Assembly (NCBI GenBank): GCA_021767625.1
Contig: JAASTB010000027.1
Span: forward strand, 1-14,182
Source of the DNA: Wenzhouxiangella sp.
GTDB taxonomy: Bacteria > Pseudomonadota > Gammaproteobacteria > Xanthomonadales > Wenzhouxiangellaceae
DNA length: 14,182 nucleotides
Reading direction: 5' to 3'
A program made the position numbers and the translations under genes. Shown one piece after another: positions 7,208 through 13,975 of this stretch. Positions within the stretch are counted from its first letter, which is position 1, and each line of letters begins with the position of its first letter. The notes beneath the pieces are model-generated. The model did no database searches and was not told the DNA's origin. It worked only from the letters and a program-made list of their open reading frames with translations.

Positions 7208-9160
7208 ATGAAGACAACGATCTTTGCTCTCGCCCTGCTTATCGCCCTGGCGGCCGCAGCGACCCAACCCGTCCTGGCGCAGGAAACACAGGGTGCTGGC
7301 GCCCTGCCCAACATCACCTACCAGGGTCGCCTCGACGACGGCGGCACACCGGTTACCGGACAGGTCGACCTGGTGTTCCGCTTCTTCGATGCCCAGAGCG
7401 GCGGTACCGAGGTGTGGTCCGACCAGTTCAATGGCGTCTCCGTCGACGACGGTTACTTCACCCAGCACATCCCCGTGGCCCCGTCGATCTTCGCCGACGA
7501 CCTGTGGCTGGAAATCGAAGTCGCCAACCCGGCCGGATCCGGGCAGTTCGACACGCTCACACCCAGGCAGCCGGTCACATCGGCGCCCAGGGCGCTGGTC
7601 GCCGGATCGGTCGAGCCCGGCGCCCTGTTCTGGGAGTTGGCGGTCGTGCGGGGCTTCCAGACCGACATCATCTACGAGGGCGGCTGGGTCGGGATCAACA
7701 CCCCGGCACCGACCGCGCCTTTACATGTCAACGGCGATGCCGGCAACAACGAGGCCATGATCGCCCGCTACCCGGGAACGACCAACGGCGGCGTTGCCAT
7801 CAAGGGCGAATCGAACGCAAGCTCGGGCGGCGTGACGGGCGTATGGGGCCACGCAGAGGAAAGCCCCGACGGCACCGGGGTGCTGGGGATCGCCCGGGCC
7901 ACCTCAGGTACGACGCGCGGTGTCCACGGCATCGTGCGCAGTCCCGGCGGCCACGCCGTGTTCGCCCAGTCCCTGGCCACGACGGGAACACCCCGCGCGC
8001 TCTACGCGCGCAACGACAGCAGCTTCGGCTACGCCGGCTATTTCGAGGGCGGCCGCAACTACTTCGAGGGACGAGTCGGCATCGGTGAAGAGACGGCACC
8101 CAACTACCTCATCGACGCCAAGGGCGCCAACGCCGCGATTCGCGCCCACGCCACCGGCGGCACGCCGGCCTTCCTGCGCCTGGAGCGGGAAGGCAACGGC
8201 ATCGGCTACATCGCACTGGGCAGCAACGACTCGATGTTCTTCAACATCAATGCCACCGACCGCATGGTGCTCGACAGCGGCGGACGGCTGGGTCTCGGAA
8301 CCCAAACACCCCAGGCCACGGTCGATGTACTCATCGGCGGCAGCACGCAGACCGGCATGCGAGTCACCAATGGCGCCGGCGGCACCGGCTTCGCGGCCAA
8401 CGTCGGCTTCAACGGCATCGGCTTTCACGCCACCACTTCCGGCGGCGTCGGGGTCTCGGCGGTAGCCAACGGCAGCGGCAGCACGGCGGTCCGGGGCACG
8501 GCCAATCACGCCGACGGCACCGCCGTCGAAGGCATCGCCACCAGCAGTTCGGGCAACAACACCGGGGTTCTGGGGACGACCCAATCGTCCAACGGCGTCG
8601 GCGTCCACGGCGAGACCAGTTTCGGGGGCACGGGCGTACTCGGCATCTCACAGGCCGGCGGCATCGGCGTTCACGCCGTGGCACCCGTGACCGGCGTGGC
8701 GCTGCTGGCCGACGGCGACGTGCAGGTCAACGGCACGCTGTCGAAGTCGGCCGGCTCGTTTCGCATCGACCATCCGCTGTCGCCGAAAACGCACTTCCTG
8801 TCGCACTCCTTCGTCGAGAGCCCCGACATGATGAACATCTACAACGGCAACGTGACCACCGACAGCGACGGTTTCGCGGAAGTAACCCTGCCGGACTGGT
8901 TCGAAGCGCTCAACCGGGACTTCCGCTACCAGCTGACCGTGGTCGGAAGCTTTGCGCAAGCCATGGTCGCCGAGAAGGTCAGCGACAATCGCTTCGCGAT
9001 TCGGACCAGCGAGCCCAACGTCGAAGTCTCCTGGCAGGTAACCGGCATTCGGGACGATCCTTACGCACGGGCGAATCCGATCGAAGTCGAAACACCCAAG
9101 CCCGATGACTCGATTGGAAGCTACCAGTTCCGGGAGTACGAAACCTGGTCGGACCACTGA
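7208..9160 (+). CDS. Secreted fibre-like repeat protein with GIGT motifs and C-terminal SFRIDHPL module
   Basis: A 650-aa protein starting at ATG 7208, with GAGGGG about 8 bases upstream, and a signal peptide ending ALAQ-E. Residues about 30-140 are a common N-terminal beta domain (ITYQGRLDDGG…VDLVFRFFDA…GGTEVWSDQF…TPRQPVTSAPRAL). Three GxVGIGT-like motifs follow, near residues 159 (GWVGINTPAPTAPLHV), 288 (GRVGIGEETAP) and 358 (GRLGLGTQTPQATVDV), as seen in tail-fibre and adhesin-like proteins. Residues about 190-260 and 385-505 are irregular G-V-x-G repeats (TGVWGHA, TGVLGIA, RGVHGIV, VGVHGET, TGVLGIS), suggesting an elongated beta fold. Residues about 510-625 match a widespread C-terminal module (SFRIDHPLSP…HSFVESPDMMNIYNG…FEALNRDFRYQLT…VSWQVTGIRDDPYA). 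There is no endosialidase chaperone catalytic end and no DRFE tail. Probably a surface structural or adhesive protein, last in the CHAT operon. Confidence 0.8.
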   Translation: MKTTIFALALLIALAAAATQPVLAQETQGAGALPNITYQGRLDDGGTPVTGQVDLVFRFFDAQSGGTEVWSDQFNGVSVDDGYFTQHIPVAPSIFADDLWLEIEVANPAGSGQFDTLTPRQPVTSAPRALVAGSVEPGALFWELAVVRGFQTDIIYEGGWVGINTPAPTAPLHVNGDAGNNEAMIARYPGTTNGGVAIKGESNASSGGVTGVWGHAEESPDGTGVLGIARATSGTTRGVHGIVRSPGGHAVFAQSLATTGTPRALYARNDSSFGYAGYFEGGRNYFEGRVGIGEETAPNYLIDAKGANAAIRAHATGGTPAFLRLEREGNGIGYIALGSNDSMFFNINATDRMVLDSGGRLGLGTQTPQATVDVLIGGSTQTGMRVTNGAGGTGFAANVGFNGIGFHATTSGGVGVSAVANGSGSTAVRGTANHADGTAVEGIATSSSGNNTGVLGTTQSSNGVGVHGETSFGGTGVLGISQAGGIGVHAVAPVTGVALLADGDVQVNGTLSKSAGSFRIDHPLSPKTHFLSHSFVESPDMMNIYNGNVTTDSDGFAEVTLPDWFEALNRDFRYQLTVVGSFAQAMVAEKVSDNRFAIRTSEPNVEVSWQVTGIRDDPYARANPIEVETPKPDDSIGSYQFREYETWSDH

Positions 9161-9175
9161 CCGGGTGTTTCCCGA

Positions 9176-9213
9176 CCGGGGCCGCCCCCACTCCCAGGCG
9201 GCCCCGGACTTTT
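9176..9213 (+). terminator. Rho-independent terminator of the sigma/CHAT operon
   Basis: A perfect 11-bp GC-rich stem (9176-9186 with 9197-9207) closes a 10-base loop and is followed by ACTTTT (9208-9213). It begins 16 bases after the stop of the fibre-like protein. No U-run follows the stem on the minus strand, so it mainly terminates plus-strand transcription and insulates the convergent beta-helix gene. Confidence 0.85.
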
Positions 9214-9227
9214 CGTCCGACCCAGCC

Positions 9228-10775
9228 TCACTCGAAACGATCGCCGAAGATCGGCCCCTGCCGCAGCTCGAACGCGCCGATATCGATTTCACCGTCGAAA
9301 CGGGGATGACCCGCCAGGTCCCGGATCGGAAGGTGAAGCTGGCCCGCCGCGGTATCTCCGGCATCGACCAGCGGCGACTGGCGGCGCAGTCCAAATTCGC
9401 CTGCTTCGGCGCTTGCAATGAATGCATCCGCTACCACGGCATGACTACCGGTGGACAGTCCGATCGCCGCCGACGACTCGACGTCATAGCCGTTGTAATC
9501 CCATTGCCCCTGCAGGCCGCTGGCCAGGCCGTTCAGTTCGAGGCCGGAAGCCGCTATGCAAAGGTTGGAGTGAGCATTCAATGTCAGGTTTCCGACCGAA
9601 GGCGCCTGCGTTCTCAACGAAAGCGCGCTGCGCCCGGGCGAGTAGACCGTGTTGTTGACGAGCAGGGCATCGACGGCCGTCGGGACACCGCCGGCATTGC
9701 CGACCTGCAGTTCGATGCGACCGCCGTCGATCAGGCTATTGCGCAACCTGAATTCCGTGGGCGCCCCGGCACCTTGGCTTTCACCGGCAAACAGGTACAT
9801 GTCATTGGCCAGGCTGCTCCGGTTCAGGATTCGGCAAGAGACCACGTCCATGGACGCACCCGAAAAAACCCGGACGGGAGAGGCCAGAAGCTCGGCGCCG
9901 CCTCCGCGCGCCGGCGGAACCGTACCGTTGGTGGCTTCGAACACGATGCGACTGTCGACCACGTCAACCGCTGTGCCCAGGCGACTCGCAAGCACACCGA
10001 AATAGTCGGTCGCCACACCACGAGTGCTCAATACCGTATCCTCGATCACCAACTGCACGGTCTCACCGCTGCCGCCATTGGTGAAGGAAACCGCGCCCAC
10101 CGTGGAGCCGAGATCGCGACTGACGACATCGACCGTCGAGCCTCCGGTCAACAGCATGGCTCCACGCGGCGCGTCGAAACCGACAGCCGTGACGTTGGCT
10201 CCGTCGTCAGCAAGAGCCAGGCAATCCACTCCGTCGGCAAACAGGTCGACACGCAAAGCCGTCGGCTGGCCCCTCACGCCGATACAGGGCCGGCTGAAGC
10301 CGAAATCGGCCGCGACATCCAGGTCCGTCAACTCCACCCTCAATGCAGTCTGGTCGGTGCCGTGAACAATGTCGAGCAGCGGTGCCCCGGGGCCGGTTCC
10401 ATTGCTTTCCGCGAACAGGTCGATTCCCGAAATTGCCACTCTCACCTCGGGGCGAAACAGAACGCTGGGCACCTCGATGCGTAGCGCCGCCTGGAACCCG
10501 CCATCGGTAATGCGCGGCGAGGCTCCGGCAGCCGCAACCAGGCTGACCGAATCCGTGATCAGGATCGGCCCGGCATGGCTGGTCGATCCATCGACGATGA
10601 CGGTTGCCGCCGTCAGTCCCTGCACCTGGTTGATGGCCGTCTGGAGATCGGGCTCGTCCTGAGGCACCCGGATCGTGTTGCCCAGGGGGCCGGCGAGAGC
10701 GGACGGCGCCTCCGAAAGGATGGCCAGCGAGAACAGCAATAACAGCAAAAGACGAAGGCGGGGGGATGCGTTCAT
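9228..10775 (-). CDS. Secreted right-handed beta-helix protein with choice-of-anchor-Q-like end and IFGDRFE tail
   Basis: A 515-aa protein starting at ATG 10775 (MNASPRLRLLL), with GGAG 8 bases upstream and a signal peptide cut near SALA-G. The frame extends 33 codons upstream, but that stretch (Arg/Pro-rich) lacks a signal and is unlikely to be translated. Residues about 33-75 (IRVPQDEPDLQTAINQV…ATVIVDGST) are the usual opening of parallel beta-helix proteins, and the body consists of irregular short beta-strand repeats with SG/NG turns. Residues about 465-508 (SPLVDAGDT…RDLAGHPRFDGEIDIGAFEL) match what is known as a choice-of-anchor Q domain, which typically sits just before variable sorting signals. 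Here the last seven residues are IFGDRFE. No pectate-lyase active site was recognised, so an adhesive or structural role is as likely as an enzymatic one. Confidence 0.8.
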   Translation of the reverse strand: MNASPRLRLLLLLLFSLAILSEAPSALAGPLGNTIRVPQDEPDLQTAINQVQGLTAATVIVDGSTSHAGPILITDSVSLVAAAGASPRITDGGFQAALRIEVPSVLFRPEVRVAISGIDLFAESNGTGPGAPLLDIVHGTDQTALRVELTDLDVAADFGFSRPCIGVRGQPTALRVDLFADGVDCLALADDGANVTAVGFDAPRGAMLLTGGSTVDVVSRDLGSTVGAVSFTNGGSGETVQLVIEDTVLSTRGVATDYFGVLASRLGTAVDVVDSRIVFEATNGTVPPARGGGAELLASPVRVFSGASMDVVSCRILNRSSLANDMYLFAGESQGAGAPTEFRLRNSLIDGGRIELQVGNAGGVPTAVDALLVNNTVYSPGRSALSLRTQAPSVGNLTLNAHSNLCIAASGLELNGLASGLQGQWDYNGYDVESSAAIGLSTGSHAVVADAFIASAEAGEFGLRRQSPLVDAGDTAAGQLHLPIRDLAGHPRFDGEIDIGAFELRQGPIFGDRFE

Positions 10776-10907
10776 GGGCGTCTCCGTTGAATGGACAACC
10801 CGAATGGGTCGTCGCGCGGGTCTACCCTTCAACAACGCATGCGGGCGCAGTTTTCTCTCGGAGCCCCGTGGCATGCCGGGGTGGCCGGCGCCGAGCAGCC
10901 CGCCCGA

Positions 10908-11558
10908 TCAGGAGGAAGCTGTCGTCCCTTTTCCCTCGGCAGCTTCCGCCGCTGGCTCGCTTTCGGCCTGCGTTGGCTCCCCGAGCGATCCAGGAACCAA
11001 TCGGCTCAGCCCCAACACGCTTTCATTGGGATGCACGGACACCCGGCCGGACTCGTGATCGAAAAGGAAGATGAAATTCACCGTGGTGCCCAGGAGCATG
11101 CGCGGCTCGGCCTCGGAGTCGTCGGCATGCTTCACGTCGAACCACTCCCCTTCTCCGGCACGCACCTTCTCGGCATTGATGTCGGCATACAGGAAAAGAA
11201 AGACGGCGATAATGAAGATCGACACGATGTAGTTGAACCGGCGATAGCGGACCGAACCGTACCAGCGTATGAGACGATTCGGCCGTCGCGCCTCCACACG
11301 CTGGCTCATGATGTTGTCGAGTTGCACCAGCGCGACGGCACACAGCGCCAGCCCCCAGGTAAGCGGTTCCTTGATCGACGCCAGCAGAAAATCGCTGACC
11401 TCTGCGTATTGCAGCATGTTGATCCCGAACGGCCGCAGGAAGGCCCAGGAATAGAACAGTCCGATCAGCGAGGCAAGCAGATAGAGAGCCGACACCAGAA
11501 AGGCGGGCTGCTCGACCAGCGTGCGGCGAAACCAGGATTCTCGATGGGATTCGACCAA
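10908..11558 (-). CDS. Small integral membrane protein, three predicted helices (unknown function)
   Basis: I choose TTG 11558 as start because GGAGG (11566-11570) stands exactly 7 bases before it; this gives 216 aa. TTG at 11612 would add 18 residues but has no ribosome site. Hydrophobic helices span about residues 19-41, 57-80 and 109-128, with a basic cytoplasmic-type loop (SQRVEARRPNRLIRWYGSVRYRR) between the second and third. The motif RPFGINMLQYAEVSDFLLASIKEP between helices 1 and 2 recurs, in my memory, in a family of uncharacterised bacterial membrane proteins. After helix 3 is a soluble tail of about 90 residues ending in an Ala/Glu-rich stretch. It lies 132 bases upstream of the beta-helix gene on the same strand. 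No function can be assigned. Confidence 0.7.
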   Translation of the reverse strand: MVESHRESWFRRTLVEQPAFLVSALYLLASLIGLFYSWAFLRPFGINMLQYAEVSDFLLASIKEPLTWGLALCAVALVQLDNIMSQRVEARRPNRLIRWYGSVRYRRFNYIVSIFIIAVFLFLYADINAEKVRAGEGEWFDVKHADDSEAEPRMLLGTTVNFIFLFDHESGRVSVHPNESVLGLSRLVPGSLGEPTQAESEPAAEAAEGKGTTASS

Positions 11559-11654
11559 GAAGCGGCCTCCGATGTTTTGCAAGACGATAGCCGATTCGGA
11601 GGTCCTTGCCAAAACCCCGGACGGGCTACTGAACTTCCAGGCACTCGAAGCCCC

Positions 11655-11844
11655 TCACGGCGAAGCCGAGAAACGATCTCGAAAGACGCTCTTTGCCGGC
11701 CCGACGATGCGCGGCAGTGCAATCACGATGCTGTCCTCTCCGCCATCGGCCTGCAGGCAAAGCGGCATGTCGACCTGCGCCTGGCCGCTACCCCCCCCCT
11801 GTGACCTCGAACTCGACTACCCGTGTCGCTGGACGGCCCGTTAG
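11655..11844 (-). pseudogene. Frameshifted remnant (or phase-variable end) of a secreted DRF-tailed protein
   Basis: On the minus strand the frame 11655-11768 encodes 37 residues starting MPLCLQADGGED and ending VFRDRFSASP before TGA, with mostly G/C third bases. Upstream this frame remains open to 11817. In the next frame 11791-11844 reads LTGRPATRVVEFEVTGGG and hits TAG (11788-11790) directly after a run of nine G (11791-11799). Removing one G would join the parts as …VVEFEVTGGGSGQAQVDMPLCLQ…, a plausible single polypeptide. The tail resembles LFTDRFEQ and IFGDRFE of the two secreted proteins in this window. No start codon or signal peptide is visible upstream. It may be a decayed gene, a phase-variable tract or a sequencing error at the homopolymer; a chance ORF cannot be excluded. 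Confidence 0.35.
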
Positions 11845-11888
11845 ACGACGTCGGCGGCAAAAGCGTCCTCGGAAGCCCGAGCTGTCGC

Positions 11889-11921
11889 TTGACCTGACTA
11901 AAGGTTCACGCTTTAGGCTGG
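11889..11921 (+). promoter_or_regulatory. MerR-type promoter and operator
   Basis: TTGACC (11889-11894) and TAGGCT (11914-11919) are 19 bases apart, the lengthened spacer typical of promoters activated by MerR-family proteins, which untwist such DNA. Centred in the spacer is an inverted repeat: CTAAAG (11898-11903), seven bases, CTTTAG (11911-11916). It extends to 11-base arms matching at 9 of 11 positions (11893-11903 and 11911-11921). The downstream operon encodes a MerR regulator, so self-regulation is likely. Confidence 0.75.
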
Positions 11922-11953
11922 CTGCTCCACTGAATCGAACAGGACCCAGAACC

Positions 11954-12445
11954 ATGCGATACCAGGAACCGAAAACCGATCGTAGCCGCCGGCGCTTCGA
12001 GCGTCGCCAGGAGATCGATGCTGCTGCAGACGTGGTCTTTCCGCTGCTGTGTCCGGTACGCGAGTACGACTGGATTCCCGAATGGGATTGCCGGCTTGTC
12101 TACACCGAATCCGGCCTGGCCGAACCCGGCTGCATTTTCCAGACCGATCGCGAAGTCGACGGGGGGATCGATACATGGGTCATCAGTCGGCACGAGCCGG
12201 ATCGCCATGTCGCATTCGTCCGCATCAATGCGCTTCGTGCCATGCAGTACGACATCCGCCTCGAACCGATCGACGGGAATTCGACGATACTGGTATGGAC
12301 ACAGGTCATCACCAGCCTGTCCGAAGCGGGCGACCGGCACGTCGAAGCACTGCGGGAAGAAGATTTCGCAAATGTCATCGCCAAGCTGGAGACGCTGATG
12401 AACGATTTCCTGTCGCAGCCCATTCCGGCAGTCACCGGGAGTTAG
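11954..12445 (+). CDS. SRPBCC (START-like/polyketide cyclase-type) family protein
   Basis: A 163-aa protein starting at ATG 11954, with AGGA 9-12 bases upstream. The frame is open farther upstream, but that stretch crosses the promoter. The sequence has the SRPBCC/START-like layout: an N-terminal strand (RRRFERRQEID), AAADVVFPLLCPVREYDWIPEWDC for the following helices, alternating strands (LVYTESGLAEPGCIFQT, TWVISRHEPDRHVAFVRI, MQYDIRLEPI, TILVWTQVITSLS) and a long C-terminal helix (NVIAKLETLMNDFL). This fold makes a deep hydrophobic pocket for small molecules. The motif LLCPVREYDWI is shared by a subfamily I recall as uncharacterised. No signal peptide, so cytoplasmic. It stops 2 bases before the MerR gene, so it may bind or modify the effector sensed by that regulator (inference). 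Confidence 0.85.
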   Translation: MRYQEPKTDRSRRRFERRQEIDAAADVVFPLLCPVREYDWIPEWDCRLVYTESGLAEPGCIFQTDREVDGGIDTWVISRHEPDRHVAFVRINALRAMQYDIRLEPIDGNSTILVWTQVITSLSEAGDRHVEALREEDFANVIAKLETLMNDFLSQPIPAVTGS

Positions 12446-12447
12446 CC

Positions 12448-12978
12448 ATGCATACAGTCGGCCGCCTTGCCCGTCGTTTCGGGCTTTCAAGAAGCACCCT
12501 GCTCTACTACGATCGCATCGGACTTCTCTCTCCCACCGCTCGTACGGCCGCTGGCTATCGCATCTATTCCGACCAGGACCTCGCCCGACTCGAGAAGATC
12601 ATGGTCTACCGGGATGTCGGCATTCCGCTGGAAGCCATTGGTGCAATGCTCTCGACCCGACCGGGCACGGTCGGCGAGATGCTCGAAGACAGGCTCCGGC
12701 GGATCAACAGCGAGATCGCGAACCTGCGACAGCAGCAGGACCTCATCCTTCGACTGCTGACCGACGGCGGGGCGGCCCGTCAGGCGCGCGTGATGAACAA
12801 GCAGGACTGGACGGCCCTGCTCCGTGCCACCGGCCTCGACGACGACGACATGGAGCGCTGGCATCGCGAGTTCGAGCGGCTGGCGCCGGAAGCCCACCAG
12901 GATTTCCTGGAGTCGCTCGGCATCGAAGCAGACGAAATCCAGGACATCCGGACTCGCTCCAAGAGCCATCCTGCCTGA
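12448..12978 (+). CDS. MerR family transcriptional regulator
   Basis: A 176-aa protein starting at ATG 12448 with GGGAG about 6 bases upstream, two bases after the SRPBCC stop, so translation is probably coupled. Residues 1-70 are a complete MerR DNA-binding domain: a helix-turn-helix (TVGRLARRFGLSRSTLLYYDRIGLL) and a wing (GYRIYSDQDLARLEKIMVYRDVGIPLEAI). A dimerising helix follows (about 85-110, LEDRLRRINSEIANLRQQQDLILRLL). The C-terminal part (KQDWTALLRATGLDDDDMERWHREFERLAPEAHQDFLESLGI) is acidic and helical and contains no cysteine, so it is not a metal- or redox-sensing MerR/SoxR type. I know this C-terminal pattern from uncharacterised proteobacterial MerR proteins. It likely acts on the 19-bp-spaced promoter at 11889. 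Confidence 0.92.
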   Translation: MHTVGRLARRFGLSRSTLLYYDRIGLLSPTARTAAGYRIYSDQDLARLEKIMVYRDVGIPLEAIGAMLSTRPGTVGEMLEDRLRRINSEIANLRQQQDLILRLLTDGGAARQARVMNKQDWTALLRATGLDDDDMERWHREFERLAPEAHQDFLESLGIEADEIQDIRTRSKSHPA

Positions 12979-13223
12979 GACCTCCCCCCCGGTGAGGTAA
13001 CCCGGATGGGTGTAATCAGCTTGGCACTCGCGTCACGAGACGTTCTGTGTCGAAGCGAAATCAACTTGCCGTCGCCCTCCGAACAAGTGAGCACGGCTTC
13101 GAGCTAAAGCGGTGCGGAGCATGTATGCATCATGCTGGCAATCGAGAACATCGACTCCGGCCAGCTTCTCAGGATCACGCCCGGCCTCCCGAACACGAAG
13201 ACGATGCGGACTGACAAGCCGAG
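12979..13223. other. Convergent intergenic region, no gene seen
   Basis: These 245 bases lie between the ends of the MerR gene and the membrane protein gene. ACCTC/GAGGT arms just after the MerR stop and a six-base inverted repeat AGCATG (13118-13123) / CATGCT (13131-13136) with a 7-base loop are possible hairpins, but neither is followed by a T-run. No coding frame with credible composition was found. Confidence 0.5.
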
Positions 13224-13844
13224 TCAGCAGCGGCGGCGCAGCGAAACAGCCACGAGGATCATGAACAGCGGCGCTGTAATGCCCCACGGGTAGGCCAACA
13301 CCAGCAGGGTATGCGAGTAGACGGGATAGAAATAGACGATACTGATCAGCGGGGTCGTGAGAAAGTGCACGAGCAGCGCGACTCGCGTCCAGCGCTCGAG
13401 ACCGGTGTTTCCGAAGGCGGGCATCGCCAGTAGCGCGGCCAACCCCATGGCGATATAGCCGACGGCATCGTAGTTCCAGAACATCGAATGCGGATACTGC
13501 TCCAGCACCCGGATTGCCGAGGCATCGCCGGCCACCTGGGCCGGAATGACGGTCGCCAGCTGCACGACGTAGTTGGCGATCACGAACACTGCATAGATCA
13601 CGCTGAACACCAGGGCCGCATGGGTCCAGAATCGCCTGGCGGGCTCGGTGAGATGATGAAGCGCCAGCATCATCAGAAGGAACGGTAAGGTGATGCACAG
13701 CGAAGTCGCGTAGATGAGAACGGCGTCCAGGGGAAATTTCGTGACCCCCATCAGCTGTAGTGCCTGGACGAAGAGGAAGGCGATGGTTGCCGCCGCTGCG
13801 ATCAGTCCGGACCAGAAGCCGACCAGCTTGATTTCCTGGGTCAT
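13224..13844 (-). CDS. Six-helix integral membrane protein (unknown function)
   Basis: A 206-aa protein starting at ATG 13844, with GGGAGG about 7 bases upstream. Hydrophobic segments lie at about residues 8-30, 40-62, 72-98, 122-144, 154-173 and 179-202, giving six predicted membrane helices with short loops; there is no separate soluble domain. Conserved-looking features are a FWNYDAVGYIAMG stretch entering helix 4 and VYFYPVYSH between helices 5 and 6. I do not recognise the family. The protein ends RRRC. It lies 131 bases downstream of the ABC-2 permease gene on the same strand; that gap holds a strongly folded leader (13865-13908), so separate regulation is possible. It converges on the SRPBCC-MerR operon. 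Confidence 0.75.
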   Translation of the reverse strand: MTQEIKLVGFWSGLIAAAATIAFLFVQALQLMGVTKFPLDAVLIYATSLCITLPFLLMMLALHHLTEPARRFWTHAALVFSVIYAVFVIANYVVQLATVIPAQVAGDASAIRVLEQYPHSMFWNYDAVGYIAMGLAALLAMPAFGNTGLERWTRVALLVHFLTTPLISIVYFYPVYSHTLLVLAYPWGITAPLFMILVAVSLRRRC

Positions 13845-13864
13845 AGCGATGCCTCCCGGGATAC

Positions 13865-13908
13865 TGCAAGCATCCTAAACCAGGATCCATCGCGATGGTG
13901 GGCTTGCA
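13865..13908 (-). promoter_or_regulatory. Nested inverted repeats: possible three-way-junction leader or operator
   Basis: Outer arms TGCAAGC (13865-13871) and GCTTGCA (13902-13908) pair perfectly over 7 bases. Inside are two perfect smaller units placed back to back: ATCCT-AAACC-AGGAT (13872-13886) and the 12-base palindrome CCATCGCGATGG (13887-13898), then three unpaired bases. In minus-strand RNA this folds as a compact three-way junction ending 20 bases before the start codon at 13844 and just before its GGGAGG. It could be a structured 5' leader or a DNA operator; no known riboswitch class was recognised. Confidence 0.4.
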
Positions 13909-13975
13909 CGGATCGAACGATTTCCGATGCAGGAATCGGCTTTCCGCCCCCCGCGCAGAGTTGGCTCCAGAACCT

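Larger units (their letters stand above)
11559..11953. other. Intergenic region between divergent genes
   Basis: About 395 bases separate the starts of the membrane protein gene (minus) and the SRPBCC gene (plus). It holds the broken DRF-tailed reading frame (11655-11844, minus), the nine-C/G homopolymer (11791-11799) and the MerR-type promoter/operator (11889-11921, plus). No other gene, RNA or repeat was recognised in it. Confidence 0.6.

Noticed and set aside
8380..8700. Glycine-rich repeats in the fibre-like gene as a DNA tandem repeat or CRISPR-like array
   Set aside because: The periodicity is at protein level (G-V-x-G) and irregular; no exact repeated DNA unit with constant spacers.
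9105..10484. 459-codon plus-strand frame across the terminator and beta-helix gene
   Set aside because: It begins inside the fibre gene, crosses a strong terminator and lies antisense to a gene with signal peptide and recognised domains.
10791..11804. Plus-strand frame opposite the three-helix membrane protein
   Set aside because: No recognisable features; the opposite strand has clear membrane helices and a GGAGG-TTG start.
13033..13890. 285-codon minus-strand frame overlapping the six-helix protein
   Set aside because: Arg/Gly/His-rich and without helices; the overlapping frame with six hydrophobic segments and a ribosome site is preferred.
13924..13939. CCGAT/ATCGG hairpin after the ABC permease gene as terminator
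   Set aside because: Five-base stem without a following U-run.
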